This document shows positions 27,914-36,245 of a stretch of 64,000 nt of DNA, piece after piece (position 1 is the stretch's first letter; the number at the start of each line of letters is the position of its first letter). This DNA is from Rhizobiaceae bacterium. GTDB taxonomy: Bacteria; Pseudomonadota; Alphaproteobacteria; Rhizobiales; Rhizobiaceae. The stretch is from contig JAMLJA010000003.1 of assembly GCA_023953905.1 (NCBI GenBank), positions 1 through 64,000 of the forward strand, written 5' to 3'. Below the pieces are notes generated by a model. The model made no database searches and was not told the origin of the DNA. It saw only the letters and a list, made by a program, of their open reading frames with translations. The position numbers and the translations under genes were made by a program.

Positions 27914-29035
27914 ATGCTGGAACCGGTGGTCAATTTCGTCACCAGCATATTTCAGTGGATCGGACGTGGGCTCGGATGGGTGATCGGCATCATCTTGTGG
28001 CCGTTCATGTGGCTGGGACGCTGGTATGTGGCGCGTGGCTGGATCCTCAAAAGCGTTCTCGGAGTGCTTCTCCTGATCCTGGTCTGCCTGTACGGCTACT
28101 TCATCTACGCGACGCAGGTGTGGACAGGCTTCGATCCCAACTACGCCGACAAGTATCGTTTTGAAGCCCGCAACATCTCCGCTGGCGAACAGGCGGTCGC
28201 CGGTTCCGGTAGCGACACGACAAAGACATGCGGCAGATCGGCTATCGCCGACGTGGCGGCCGATCTGACCGACTATAACGTCAATCAGAATCCCTGGATC
28301 TCCTCGATGATCCTCTACAAGATCGGTTTGTTCGGGATTGAATGGGATCATACGCCGTTTCTTGACAACAAGGCATCCTTCCAGCGCGGCATCAATCAGG
28401 CTGTTCGCCGGACGACTACGGAGCTTGCCGACAATCTCGGCCGCGTGCGCACGACGTCGCAGATTGACGGAGACCTTCAGGATGCGCGCGGCGACATGCA
28501 GTTCGATGAGGAAACATGGTATTTCGGCCTGAACCCGTTTGGACCGAAAACGCCGACGCCCAGCTACTATCGCGACGCGATTGCCAAACTGCGACTGTTC
28601 AATGACCGCCTTCAGAAATGCGAGGCGGTATTCGATGCGCGCGCCGATAATCTGAAGACTTATCTCGACCGCATTGCCAGCGACATCGGCTCGACCTCCG
28701 CGCTGATCAAGGACCGCGCGGAGAAGTACAATAACGGCTTCTTCGATTTTCGTGCCGACGACCGGTTCTGGTTCGCCTATGGCCAGCTCTATGCCTATTA
28801 CGGGTTCATGAAGGCGGCGGAAGCCGACTTCGAGGACGTCATCAAGCAGCGCAATCTCAACAGCCTTTGGTCGACGATTGACGACCAGTTCGTGGCGGCT
28901 CTCAGAATCCAGCCATGGATTATCGCCAACAGCCGCGAAGACGGCCTGTTCGCGACGCATCTGACCACGATGGGCTTCTACATCCTGCGGGTGCGCTCCA
29001 ACATGGTCGAGATAAGCAACGTTCTGGCGCAGTAG
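27914..29035 (+). CDS. DUF2333 family membrane-anchored protein (cluster gene 5)
   Basis: 373 aa. An amphipathic N terminus (FVTSIFQWIGRGLGWVIG, then WPFMWLGRWYV) is followed by a strong membrane helix SVLGVLLLILVCLYGYFIYA (about residues 47-67). The rest is a large, probably periplasmic domain with two conserved Trp/Tyr-rich stretches (DDRFWFAYGQLYAYYGFMKAAE, then LRIQPWIIANSREDGLFATH). This fits the DUF2333 family, found in several proteobacteria and of unknown function. GGGAG seven bases before the ATG supports the start. Last gene of the cluster; it anchors the system to the inner membrane. Confidence 0.82.
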   Translation: MLEPVVNFVTSIFQWIGRGLGWVIGIILWPFMWLGRWYVARGWILKSVLGVLLLILVCLYGYFIYATQVWTGFDPNYADKYRFEARNISAGEQAVAGSGSDTTKTCGRSAIADVAADLTDYNVNQNPWISSMILYKIGLFGIEWDHTPFLDNKASFQRGINQAVRRTTTELADNLGRVRTTSQIDGDLQDARGDMQFDEETWYFGLNPFGPKTPTPSYYRDAIAKLRLFNDRLQKCEAVFDARADNLKTYLDRIASDIGSTSALIKDRAEKYNNGFFDFRADDRFWFAYGQLYAYYGFMKAAEADFEDVIKQRNLNSLWSTIDDQFVAALRIQPWIIANSREDGLFATHLTTMGFYILRVRSNMVEISNVLAQ

Positions 29036-29122
29036 CGCGGGCGCGTTGCCGATCGGCTGAAGGTGCATCGCCTTTGTCGCAATTCGCGCATCGCACGCCT
29101 GTTTTGAAACGGCGCGCAATCG

Positions 29123-29148
29123 GCCCTCAGGCTTCTATGCCTGCGGGC
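29123..29148 (+). other. stem-loop in the fhs leader
   Basis: GCCC-T-CAGGC / GCCTG-C-GGGC forms a 9-bp stem with one mismatch and a six-base loop, about 50 bases before the fhs start. No T-run follows. It could be the end of the preceding five-gene transcript or a leader element of fhs; nothing decides. Confidence 0.35.
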
Positions 29149-29199
29149 AGACGGCGACAGGAACGCCGCGAACCGAGCATTTGAAGCTGGGAGGCTGTA

Positions 29200-30879
29200 G
29201 TGTCAGAGGTGAAGTCCGACATCCAGATCGCGCGCGCCGCGACGAAGAAACCGATCATGGAAATCGGTGCAAAGCTTGGAATACCCCAGGACAGCCTGCT
29301 GCCCTACGGTCACGACAAGGCGAAAATCTCCGCGGACTTCATCCGTTCGGTGCAGGGCAACAAAACCGGCAAGCTCATATTGGTCACCGCAGTCAATCCG
29401 ACCCCGGCGGGTGAAGGAAAGACCACGACGACCGTCGGCCTCGGCGACGGGCTCAACCGCATCGGCAAAAAGGCGATAACCTGCATTCGCGAGGCCTCGC
29501 TCGGTCCCAACTTCGGCGTGAAGGGCGGAGCAGCAGGCGGCGGCTATGCGCAGGTGGTGCCAATGGAGGACATGAACCTTCACTTCACCGGCGACTTTCA
29601 TGCCATCACGACGGCCCACAATCTGCTCTCGGCACTGATCGACAATCACATCTACTGGGGCAACGAACTTGGCATCGATACGCGTCGCGTGACGTGGCGC
29701 CGTGTGCTCGACATGAACGACCGCGCGCTGCGGCAGGTGGTGACCTCGCTCGGCGGAGTTGCCAATGGCTATCCGCGGGAAGCCGGGTTCGACATCACCG
29801 TCGCCTCCGAGGTCATGGCCATCCTGTGCCTTGCCACAGATCTCAAGGATCTTCAGAAGCGCCTCGGCGACATCATCGTTGCCTACCGCCGCGACAAGAG
29901 CCCGGTCTATGCGCGCGATCTCAAGGCCGACGGCGCCATGGCCGTGTTGCTCAAGGACGCGATGCAACCGAATCTAGTGCAGACGCTGGAGAACAATCCT
30001 GCCTTTGTGCATGGCGGCCCGTTCGCCAATATCGCCCACGGTTGCAATTCGGTGATCGCCACGACCACCGCGCTCAAGCTTGCGGATTACGTGGTGACGG
30101 AAGCAGGCTTCGGTGCCGACCTCGGCGCAGAGAAGTTCTTCGACATCAAATGCCGCAAGGCTGGGCTCAAGCCTGCAGCCGCCGTCATCGTCGCGACAGT
30201 GCGCGCAATGAAAATGAATGGCGGCGTGAAGAAGGAAGATCTCGGCGCGGAGAATGTCGAGGCTGTCGTGCGCGGTTGTGCCAATCTTGGCCGTCACATC
30301 GAAAACGTGAAGCAGTTCGGCGTGCCTGTGGTCGTGGCCATGAACCACTTCATTTCCGACACGGACGCTGAAATCGCGGCGGTGAAGGCCTATGTCGCCG
30401 AACAGGGCGCTGAGGCCATTCTTTGCAAGCATTGGGCGAAAGGGTCCGAGGGCATCGTCGACCTGGCAAACAAGATCGTGGAGATTGCGGAAGGCGACAG
30501 CGCTCAGTTCGCGCCACTTTATCCGGACGAGATGAAGTTGTTCGACAAGATGGACACGATCGTGAAGCGCATCTATCGCGGCCTCGAAGCGGTCGCCGAC
30601 AAGGGCGTCCACGACCAGCTCGCGGCGTGGGAGGCGGCCGGTTACGGGAACCTGCCCGTTTGCATGGCCAAGACGCAATACTCGTTTACCACCGATCCGA
30701 CACTCCGCGGCGCGCCGACCGGCCATGTTGTGTCGGTGCGCGAGGTGCGGCTGTCCGCAGGTGCCGGCTTCGTGGTCGCGATCTGCGGAGAAATCATGAC
30801 GATGCCCGGGCTACCCAGAGCCCCATCTTCTGAGAAGATCTTCCTCAACGAAGACGGCCAGATCGAGGGTCTCTTCTGA
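29200..30879 (+). CDS. fhs: formate-tetrahydrofolate ligase
   Basis: 559 aa Fhs, making 10-formyl-THF from formate, THF and ATP in one-carbon metabolism. The P-loop [15 protein letters not shown] is at about residues 68-82. The family stretches [23 protein letters not shown] and [16 protein letters not shown] are present, and the end reads [20 protein letters not shown]. Full length for the family. GTG start with GGGAGG six bases upstream. Probably monocistronic. Confidence 0.97.
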   Translation: MSEVKSDIQIARAATKKPIMEIGAKLGIPQDSLLPYGHDKAKISADFIRSVQGNKTGKLILVTAVNPTPAGEGKTTTTVGLGDGLNRIGKKAITCIREASLGPNFGVKGGAAGGGYAQVVPMEDMNLHFTGDFHAITTAHNLLSALIDNHIYWGNELGIDTRRVTWRRVLDMNDRALRQVVTSLGGVANGYPREAGFDITVASEVMAILCLATDLKDLQKRLGDIIVAYRRDKSPVYARDLKADGAMAVLLKDAMQPNLVQTLENNPAFVHGGPFANIAHGCNSVIATTTALKLADYVVTEAGFGADLGAEKFFDIKCRKAGLKPAAAVIVATVRAMKMNGGVKKEDLGAENVEAVVRGCANLGRHIENVKQFGVPVVVAMNHFISDTDAEIAAVKAYVAEQGAEAILCKHWAKGSEGIVDLANKIVEIAEGDSAQFAPLYPDEMKLFDKMDTIVKRIYRGLEAVADKGVHDQLAAWEAAGYGNLPVCMAKTQYSFTTDPTLRGAPTGHVVSVREVRLSAGAGFVVAICGEIMTMPGLPRAPSSEKIFLNEDGQIEGLF

Positions 30880-30893
30880 TCCTGTGAACGCGA

Positions 30894-30920
30894 CGCATTG
30901 CGGATGTGAGCCGCAATGCG
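30894..30920 (+). terminator. perfect 10-bp inverted repeat after fhs
   Basis: CGCATTGCGG (30894-30903) and CCGCAATGCG (30911-30920) form a perfect stem with a seven-base loop, 15 bases after the fhs stop. No T-run follows, so it is either a weak or factor-assisted terminator or an mRNA-end stabiliser. It covers the first in-frame start (GTG 30906) of the next gene, arguing for a later start there. Confidence 0.55.
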
Positions 30921-30971
30921 ACAGAGTTGATAGCGTCGCGGTCCATCTCGGGACCGTTTGGGAATGCAGAC

Positions 30972-32300
30972 TTGCCGACAGCCACCAGTTCGCCTGCCGA
31001 GTTCGATATCGACACTCAAACAATGCTCGACACGCTGCAGCGCGTTGCATTCGACTATTTCATTCGATCGGCCAATCCCGAGAATGGGCTGGTAGCGGAT
31101 CGCGACCGCGATGGCAGTCCCGCCAGCATCGCAGCGGTCGGGATGGCGCTGAGCGTCTATACCATTGGCGTCGAGCGCGGCTTCATCACGCGTTCCGAGG
31201 CACGCCAGCGAACGCTCACAACCCTGCGCTTTCTGTCGGGCCTTCCGCAGGGAACACAGGCGGATGCCAGCGGCTACCGCGGACTGTTTTACCACTTTCT
31301 GGACATGCAGACGGGAAGGCGCGTCTGGCAATGCGAACTGTCCACCATCGATACAGCGCTGCTAATGGCAGGGGTTCTGACCGCAAGCGTCTATTTCGGC
31401 GGCTCGGACAATGAGGAGACCGAGATCCGAGGCCTTGGCGATGCGCTCTACAAGCGGGTCGACTGGCGCTGGGCCGAGCATGGCGGCGAAACCTTGACGC
31501 TGGGATGGAAGCCTCGACGGGGGTTCCTGAAATATCGCTGGAAGGGTTATGACGAGTCGCTCATCCTCCACATTCTGGGATTGGGGTCTCCAACCTATCC
31601 GATTTCAGCCCAAAGCTATCATGCCTATACGCGAAGCTTTGACTGGCGAACCGTGGAAAACGAGACCTACCTTCACGGGAGTTCGCTCTTCATGCACCAG
31701 CTTTCGCATGCATGGGTGGATTTTCGTGGAATAAAAGACGCCTTCATGGCCGAATGCGGCATCGACTATTTTGAGAATAGTCGCCGCGCCACATATGCCC
31801 AGCGCGCCTATGCCATGCGCAATCCGCTTGCTTTCGACGGCTATGGCGAGAATGCGTGGGGAATCTCGGCAAGCGACGGACCCGGGCCAGCGAGACGCAC
31901 GATTGAAGGCGTTCGGCGTTATTTCTACGGCTATCAGGCGCGTGGTGTGCCGGATGGCCCGGATGATGGCACGCTTTCTTCGTGGGCTGTCGCCGCGTCC
32001 CTGCCCTTTGCCCCCGAAATCGTGATTCCCGCGCTCCGAAACCTGCGCGCTGCCGGATTGCACCGCGGTGGTCCAGAGGGGTTTCTCATCACCTACAATT
32101 CGACCTTTACCTCGAAGCGGAACGAAGTGGCGTGGATTGCGTCGGAAGCCATTGGCATCAATCAGGGACCTGTTGCCATGATGATCGAGAACCACCGGTC
32201 TGATCTCATATGGAGCCTGATGCGCCGTTGTCCGCCAGTCATAAACGGCCTTCGCGCGGCAGGCTTCAAAGGCGGCTGGTTGGACGAAACAGCAGTCTGA
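30972..32300 (+). CDS. glycoamylase-like (PF10091-type) protein
   Basis: About 443 aa (alpha/alpha)6-barrel protein of the putative glucoamylase family related to the C-terminal part of NdvB-like cyclic glucan synthases. Family stretches seen: FDYFIRSANPENGLVADR, ALSVYTIGVERGFITR, FYHFLDMQTGRRVW, ELSTIDTALLMAGVLTA, YDESLILHILGLGSPTYP, NAWGISASDGPG and INQGPVAMMIENHRSDLIW. The frame opens at GTG 30906, but that codon lies inside the hairpin after fhs. TTG 30972, with GGGAAT upstream, is preferred. No signal peptide is seen, so a cytoplasmic glucan-processing role is possible; substrate unknown. Confidence 0.82.
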   Translation: MPTATSSPAEFDIDTQTMLDTLQRVAFDYFIRSANPENGLVADRDRDGSPASIAAVGMALSVYTIGVERGFITRSEARQRTLTTLRFLSGLPQGTQADASGYRGLFYHFLDMQTGRRVWQCELSTIDTALLMAGVLTASVYFGGSDNEETEIRGLGDALYKRVDWRWAEHGGETLTLGWKPRRGFLKYRWKGYDESLILHILGLGSPTYPISAQSYHAYTRSFDWRTVENETYLHGSSLFMHQLSHAWVDFRGIKDAFMAECGIDYFENSRRATYAQRAYAMRNPLAFDGYGENAWGISASDGPGPARRTIEGVRRYFYGYQARGVPDGPDDGTLSSWAVAASLPFAPEIVIPALRNLRAAGLHRGGPEGFLITYNSTFTSKRNEVAWIASEAIGINQGPVAMMIENHRSDLIWSLMRRCPPVINGLRAAGFKGGWLDETAV

Positions 32301-32381
32301 GCGCGCTTCCCACTAGCCAACTCCAAAGCATGTGGTAGCGTTTGATACTCGCATGCAACTGGCAGATCTTGGGGATCCGGA

Positions 32382-32843
32382 ATGGCTTATCTGCTCGCAC
32401 TGCTCATAGGAATAATCGCGGGCCTGCGCACAATGACCGCGCCGGCAGCCATCGCTTGGGGAGCCTATCTCGGATGGCTGCCACTCGCGGAGAGCTGGGC
32501 GGGCTTCATGGGACACTGGGTTGCCGTCCTGATCCTGACTGTTCTCGCATTGGGCGAGCTTGTTGCCGATCAGTTGCCTTCCACGCCAAGCCGCAAGGTG
32601 CCACAGCAATTTGGCGCACGGATTGTCTCGGGCGCCTTTTCAGGTGCGGTGATGGGCACATTGGGCGGATCACTGCTGATTGGCCTCGTGGCCGGCGCGG
32701 TAGGAGCCATCATCGGCACCTATGGCGGTGCGGCGGCAAGGGCGAGCCTGGCAGCCGCCTTTGGGCGCGACCTTCCCGCAGCACTGATCGAGGACGCCGT
32801 GGCGATCGCGGGCGCACTCGTTATCGTGGCCGCCCTGGCATGA
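32382..32843 (+). CDS. DUF4126 membrane protein
   Basis: 153 aa, four or five hydrophobic segments. The typical N terminus MAYLLALLIGIIAGLRTMTAPAAIAWGAYLGWL and the central SRKVPQQFGARIVSGAFSGAV and GLVAGAVGAIIGTYGG fit DUF4126. Its stop overlaps the next ATG (ATGA, 32840-32843), so it is translationally coupled with a flavoprotein reductase. Function unknown. Confidence 0.82.
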   Translation: MAYLLALLIGIIAGLRTMTAPAAIAWGAYLGWLPLAESWAGFMGHWVAVLILTVLALGELVADQLPSTPSRKVPQQFGARIVSGAFSGAVMGTLGGSLLIGLVAGAVGAIIGTYGGAAARASLAAAFGRDLPAALIEDAVAIAGALVIVAALA

Positions 32844-34222
32844 CTCCGACAAAGTTCGACGCGATCATCATAGGCGCCGGACAGGCGGGCACACCGCTAG
32901 CCGGGAGACTGAGCGCGGCGGGGATGAGGGTGGCGCTGATCGAGCGGGCTCTTCTTGGCGGCACCTGCGTCAATACCGGCTGCACGCCGACCAAGGCGAT
33001 GGTGGCCAGCGCCTACGCCGCCCATCTGGCCCGACGCGCCGCCGACTATGGCGTCGCGGTGGAAGGCAGCATCTTTGTGGACATGCGTGCGGTGAAGGCG
33101 CGCAAGGATCGCATTTCGGGGGCGTCTCGCGACGGGCTCGAAGCCTGGGTCAAAGGTATGGATCACTGCACCCTGTATCGGGGCCACGCGCGCTTCGAAA
33201 GCGCCACCACCATTCGCGTTGGCGATGAGTTGCTGGGGGCTGATCGGATCTTTCTCAATGTAGGCGGACGCGCCAACGTGCCTGATATGCCGGGCCTTCG
33301 CGACGTGGATTATCTCACCAATTCGACGATGATGGATGTCGACTTTCTGCCACGTCATCTCGTTGTCGTGGGCGGCAGCTACATCGGACTTGAGTTCGCG
33401 CAGATGTTCCGACGCTTCGGCAGCGAGGTGACGATTGTCGAAAAAGGCCCTCGCCTCATCTCCCGGGAAGACGAAGACACTTCGCTAGCCGTTGCCGAGA
33501 TACTGAAAGAGGAAGGCATCGCGCTCAGATTGTCGGCCGAGTGCATCAGCTTTTCCATGCAGCCAAGCGGCCCGTGTGTCCAAGTCGATTGTGAGAGTGG
33601 GGACCGGGATGTGCCGGGCTCTCACATTTTGCTGGCGATAGGTCGCCGCCCCAACACCGACGATCTGGGGCTGGAAAAGGCAGGGGTGAAGACTGACGAC
33701 AAGGGTTATGTTGTTGTTGATGAGCAATTGCGCACCAACGTCCCTGGCATCTGGGCGCTGGGTGACTGCAATGGAAAAGGTGCATTTACGCATACGTCCT
33801 ACAATGACTTCGAAATCGTGGCGGCAAATCTGCTCGACAACGATCCGCGCAAGGTCTCCGACCGCATCGATGCCTACGCCCTTTATACCGATCCGCCGCT
33901 GGGTCGCGCAGGCATGACCGAGACGGCCGTGCGCAAGTCGGGGCGCAATGCGCTCGTCGGTACGCGACCAATGACACGGGTGGGACGCGCCGTCGAAAAG
34001 GGCGAGACGCAAGGCTTCATGAAAATCCTGGTGGACGCAGACAGCAAAGAGATCCTCGGCTGCTCGGTTCTTGGGCCGGGAGGGGACGAAGCCGTACACT
34101 GCGTGCTTGACCTGATGTATGCGAAAGCCCCGATCGGCGTTCTTCAACGCGCCGTACACATCCATCCCAATGTCGCGGAATTGCTTCCGACGATTGCGCA
34201 GGAGCTCAAACCGCTCGACTAG
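32840..34222 (+). CDS. mercuric reductase-like FAD/NAD(P) disulfide oxidoreductase
   Basis: 460 aa class I pyridine nucleotide-disulfide oxidoreductase. FAD motif IIIGAGQAGTPLAGRL; redox pair in GGTCVNTGCTPTK (Cys43, Cys48); NAD motif VVVGGSYIGLEFAQMFRRFG; second FAD motif NVPGIWALGDCNGKGAFTHT; C-terminal HIHPNVAELLPTIAQ with the dimer-partner His-Pro. It lacks the N-terminal HMA domain and C-terminal vicinal cysteines of MerA, so it is not a classical mercuric reductase. The electron acceptor is unknown. Co-translated with a DUF4126 membrane protein. Confidence 0.9.
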   Translation: MTPTKFDAIIIGAGQAGTPLAGRLSAAGMRVALIERALLGGTCVNTGCTPTKAMVASAYAAHLARRAADYGVAVEGSIFVDMRAVKARKDRISGASRDGLEAWVKGMDHCTLYRGHARFESATTIRVGDELLGADRIFLNVGGRANVPDMPGLRDVDYLTNSTMMDVDFLPRHLVVVGGSYIGLEFAQMFRRFGSEVTIVEKGPRLISREDEDTSLAVAEILKEEGIALRLSAECISFSMQPSGPCVQVDCESGDRDVPGSHILLAIGRRPNTDDLGLEKAGVKTDDKGYVVVDEQLRTNVPGIWALGDCNGKGAFTHTSYNDFEIVAANLLDNDPRKVSDRIDAYALYTDPPLGRAGMTETAVRKSGRNALVGTRPMTRVGRAVEKGETQGFMKILVDADSKEILGCSVLGPGGDEAVHCVLDLMYAKAPIGVLQRAVHIHPNVAELLPTIAQELKPLD

Positions 34223-34333
34223 GCCGAAACAGCGCCGCTCCGATCTGGGGCAGAGGCGGCTAACGTTGAGTTCGCACTTGCGAAATCCGGCTTCTGCCCC
34301 CTAGAAGACTGCGACGCAAGTTCAGGAGACAGC

Positions 34334-35095
34334 ATGAACCCTTCAAATCTCGTCGCCGTCGTTACCGGAGCCGGATCCGGACTCGGTGAGGCAACCGCAC
34401 GTGCGCTCCATGCCAAGGGCGCCAAGGTCGCCCTGTTCGACATCAGTGTCGAACGCGCTGAAAAGGTGGCCACAGACATCGGTGGGCTTGCCGTCAAGTG
34501 CGACGTGTCCAGCGCAGAGAGTGGAGAAGCCGCTTTTGCGGAGGTGGCAAGCCACCTTGGGGACGCGCGCATCCTGGTAAACTGCGCAGGCATCGCTGTC
34601 GGTCAGAAGACTGTCGGCAAAGATGGTCCGCACCCGCTCGACCTCTATCGCCGCGTCCTCGAAATCAATCTCGTCGGATCGTTCAACATGATCCGCCTCT
34701 TCGCGGACCGGGTTCAGAAGCTCGACCCGCTCGCCGGCGGCGAGCGTGGCGTCATCATCAGCACAGCCTCGGTGGCGGCCTATGACGGACAGATTGGACA
34801 GGCGGCCTATTCCGCGTCCAAAGGTGGCATTGTCGGCATGACATTGCCAATTGCCCGCGACCTGGCCCGCTCCGGCATTCGGGTCATGACCATCGCACCG
34901 GGCATCTTCAAGACACCGATGATGGCAGCGATGCCGCAGGACGTGCAGGATTCTCTTGGTGCGGCCGTGCCCTTCCCGCCCCGTCTCGGCGAGCCTTCGG
35001 AATATGCGGCGCTTGCGATGCATATCGTGGAAAACCAGATGCTCAATGGAGAGGTCATCCGTCTGGATGGCGCAATCCGAATGGCACCTAAATAA
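34334..35095 (+). CDS. SDR family 3-hydroxyacyl-CoA dehydrogenase-like
   Basis: 253 aa short-chain dehydrogenase. Cofactor motif TGAGSGLG (residues 11-18), NCAG, catalytic Ser in [13 protein letters not shown] and YSASKGG. The stretch [30 protein letters not shown] and the [13 protein letters not shown] end resemble HSD17B10/type-2 3-hydroxyacyl-CoA dehydrogenases of fatty acid or isoleucine breakdown. Monocistronic or grouped with the downstream HugZ-like gene. Confidence 0.9.
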   Translation: MNPSNLVAVVTGAGSGLGEATARALHAKGAKVALFDISVERAEKVATDIGGLAVKCDVSSAESGEAAFAEVASHLGDARILVNCAGIAVGQKTVGKDGPHPLDLYRRVLEINLVGSFNMIRLFADRVQKLDPLAGGERGVIISTASVAAYDGQIGQAAYSASKGGIVGMTLPIARDLARSGIRVMTIAPGIFKTPMMAAMPQDVQDSLGAAVPFPPRLGEPSEYAALAMHIVENQMLNGEVIRLDGAIRMAPK

Positions 35096-35167
35096 CCAAC
35101 GCGGCTTGCGTTGCTTGCTACATCACGGCATTAAGTGGATTGAATCAATCAACTTAGAGGCGCGAGC

Positions 35168-35941
35168 TTGGAAAAGATCAAAGACGTGGTGCGTCCCACT
35201 GACGCCGAAGCCGTTCGGCTTGCCAAGACGCTCCTGCGATCGGCACGATATGGCGCGCTTGCGGTTCTGGATCCGGGCTCGGGTGGACCGCTGGCGAGCC
35301 GCGTTGGCGTCGCGACCGATCTCGACGGAACCCCGATCATCCTGATTTCGATGCTGTCCGCTCACACGCCGGCCCTCCTTGCGGACTCCAGATGCTCCTT
35401 GCTGCTGGGCGAGGTCGGAAAAGGCGACCCGCTCGCTCACGCGCGAATGACACTTCTATGCCGTGCGGTGAAAGTGTCCAGAGACGCACCGGACTACGAC
35501 AGGGTTTCGCGCCGCTATCTCTATCGCAATCCCAAAGCGAAGCTCTATGTCGGCCTCGGAGACTTTTCCTTCTACCGCCTCGAAATGGAAAGGGCATCGC
35601 TCAACGGCGGTTTCGGCAAGGCCTACGCGCTCACCTCCGCTGATCTGTTGACCGAAAGTCCCGCCAATGCTGGACTCGCCGGCAGCGAACAGCCTGCGAC
35701 GGATCACATGAACGCGGACCACAGTGATGCGATCAATCTCTATGCGCGCCATTTCGCTGGCAGGCGGGAAGACGGTGACTGGACAATCAGCGGGATAGAT
35801 GCCGACGGCCTCGACCTGATCGATGGCGACAAGGTGTTGCGCGTGTTTTTTCCCGAGACGCTGACGGACGCCGCACAATTGCGACCGATGCTCGTGTCGA
35901 TGGCCAGGACCGCGCGTGAAGCGGCGAAGGAAAACGACTAA
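35168..35941 (+). CDS. HugZ-like / PNPOx-fold protein with DUF2470
   Basis: 257 aa. The N-terminal split-barrel (pyridoxamine phosphate oxidase-like) region reads RYGALAVLDPGSGGPLASRVGVATD. The C-terminal DUF2470 part has the HMNADHSDAINLYARHF motif common to HugZ haem-utilisation proteins. The start codon is TTG, preceded by GAGG; no ATG or GTG gives a better N terminus. It may bind or degrade haem or bind flavin; no haem uptake genes are nearby, so the role is open. Confidence 0.82.
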   Translation: MEKIKDVVRPTDAEAVRLAKTLLRSARYGALAVLDPGSGGPLASRVGVATDLDGTPIILISMLSAHTPALLADSRCSLLLGEVGKGDPLAHARMTLLCRAVKVSRDAPDYDRVSRRYLYRNPKAKLYVGLGDFSFYRLEMERASLNGGFGKAYALTSADLLTESPANAGLAGSEQPATDHMNADHSDAINLYARHFAGRREDGDWTISGIDADGLDLIDGDKVLRVFFPETLTDAAQLRPMLVSMARTAREAAKEND

Positions 35942-35970
35942 TATTTTCCACGTAGTTTGCGCAGTCTCCC

Positions 35971-36001
35971 TTGACCTTCCAGTAACTAGAACACCTATCT
36001 C
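35971..36001 (+). promoter_or_regulatory. CueR/MerR-type copper promoter of copZA
   Basis: TTGACC (-35, 35971-35976) is separated by 19 bases from TATCTC (-10, 35996-36001). The overlong 19-bp spacer is the hallmark of MerR-family promoters, and the left half CTTGACCTTCC equals the start of the E. coli copA promoter (recalled). The right half of the dyad is degenerate. It lies 29 bases before copZ. No cueR gene is in the window. Confidence 0.72.
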
Positions 36002-36029
36002 CGGCGAGAGTTGAATGCGGAGAAGACAA

Positions 36030-36245
36030 ATGCAGCTACGATTGAAGATTGACGGCATGCACTGTGGCGGCTGCTCCAGGTCCGTCCAGAACGTCCTGTC
36101 GAAGGTAGCGAATGTCGAAAGCGCCAGCGTCGATCTGGCTACGGGTCAGGCGATCGTAACGGCTGCCGATACGGTTGATGGCGCGGCGCTCATCGCTGCC
36201 GTGGAAGATGCTGGTTACGACGCAAGCGTTCTTCCAAGCCAATGA
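36030..36245 (+). CDS. copZ: copper chaperone, heavy-metal-associated domain
   Basis: 71 aa single HMA domain with the metal-binding motif GMHCGGCSRSV. It would bind Cu(I) in the cytoplasm and pass it to the co-encoded ATPase. GGAG eight bases before ATG 36030 favours this start over the in-frame ATG at 36015. The stop overlaps the copA ATG (ATGA). Confidence 0.92.
   Translation: MQLRLKIDGMHCGGCSRSVQNVLSKVANVESASVDLATGQAIVTAADTVDGAALIAAVEDAGYDASVLPSQ

Noticed and set aside
27491..29119. 542-codon open frame on the minus strand opposite the DUF6638/DUF2333 genes
   Set aside because: It shadows two genes with clear ribosome sites and family character; the translation is low-complexity and typical of antisense frames in GC-rich DNA.
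29036..29199. Riboswitch upstream of fhs
   Set aside because: Only one small stem-loop is visible, with no conserved core of a tetrahydrofolate or other known riboswitch.
32342..32839. Extended N terminus of the flavoprotein over the DUF4126 gene
   Set aside because: The upstream part reads as an out-of-frame shadow of DUF4126; the FAD-binding motif begins right after ATG 32840.
32840..34222. True mercuric reductase (merA)
   Set aside because: No HMA domain, no C-terminal vicinal cysteine pair and no mer genes nearby.
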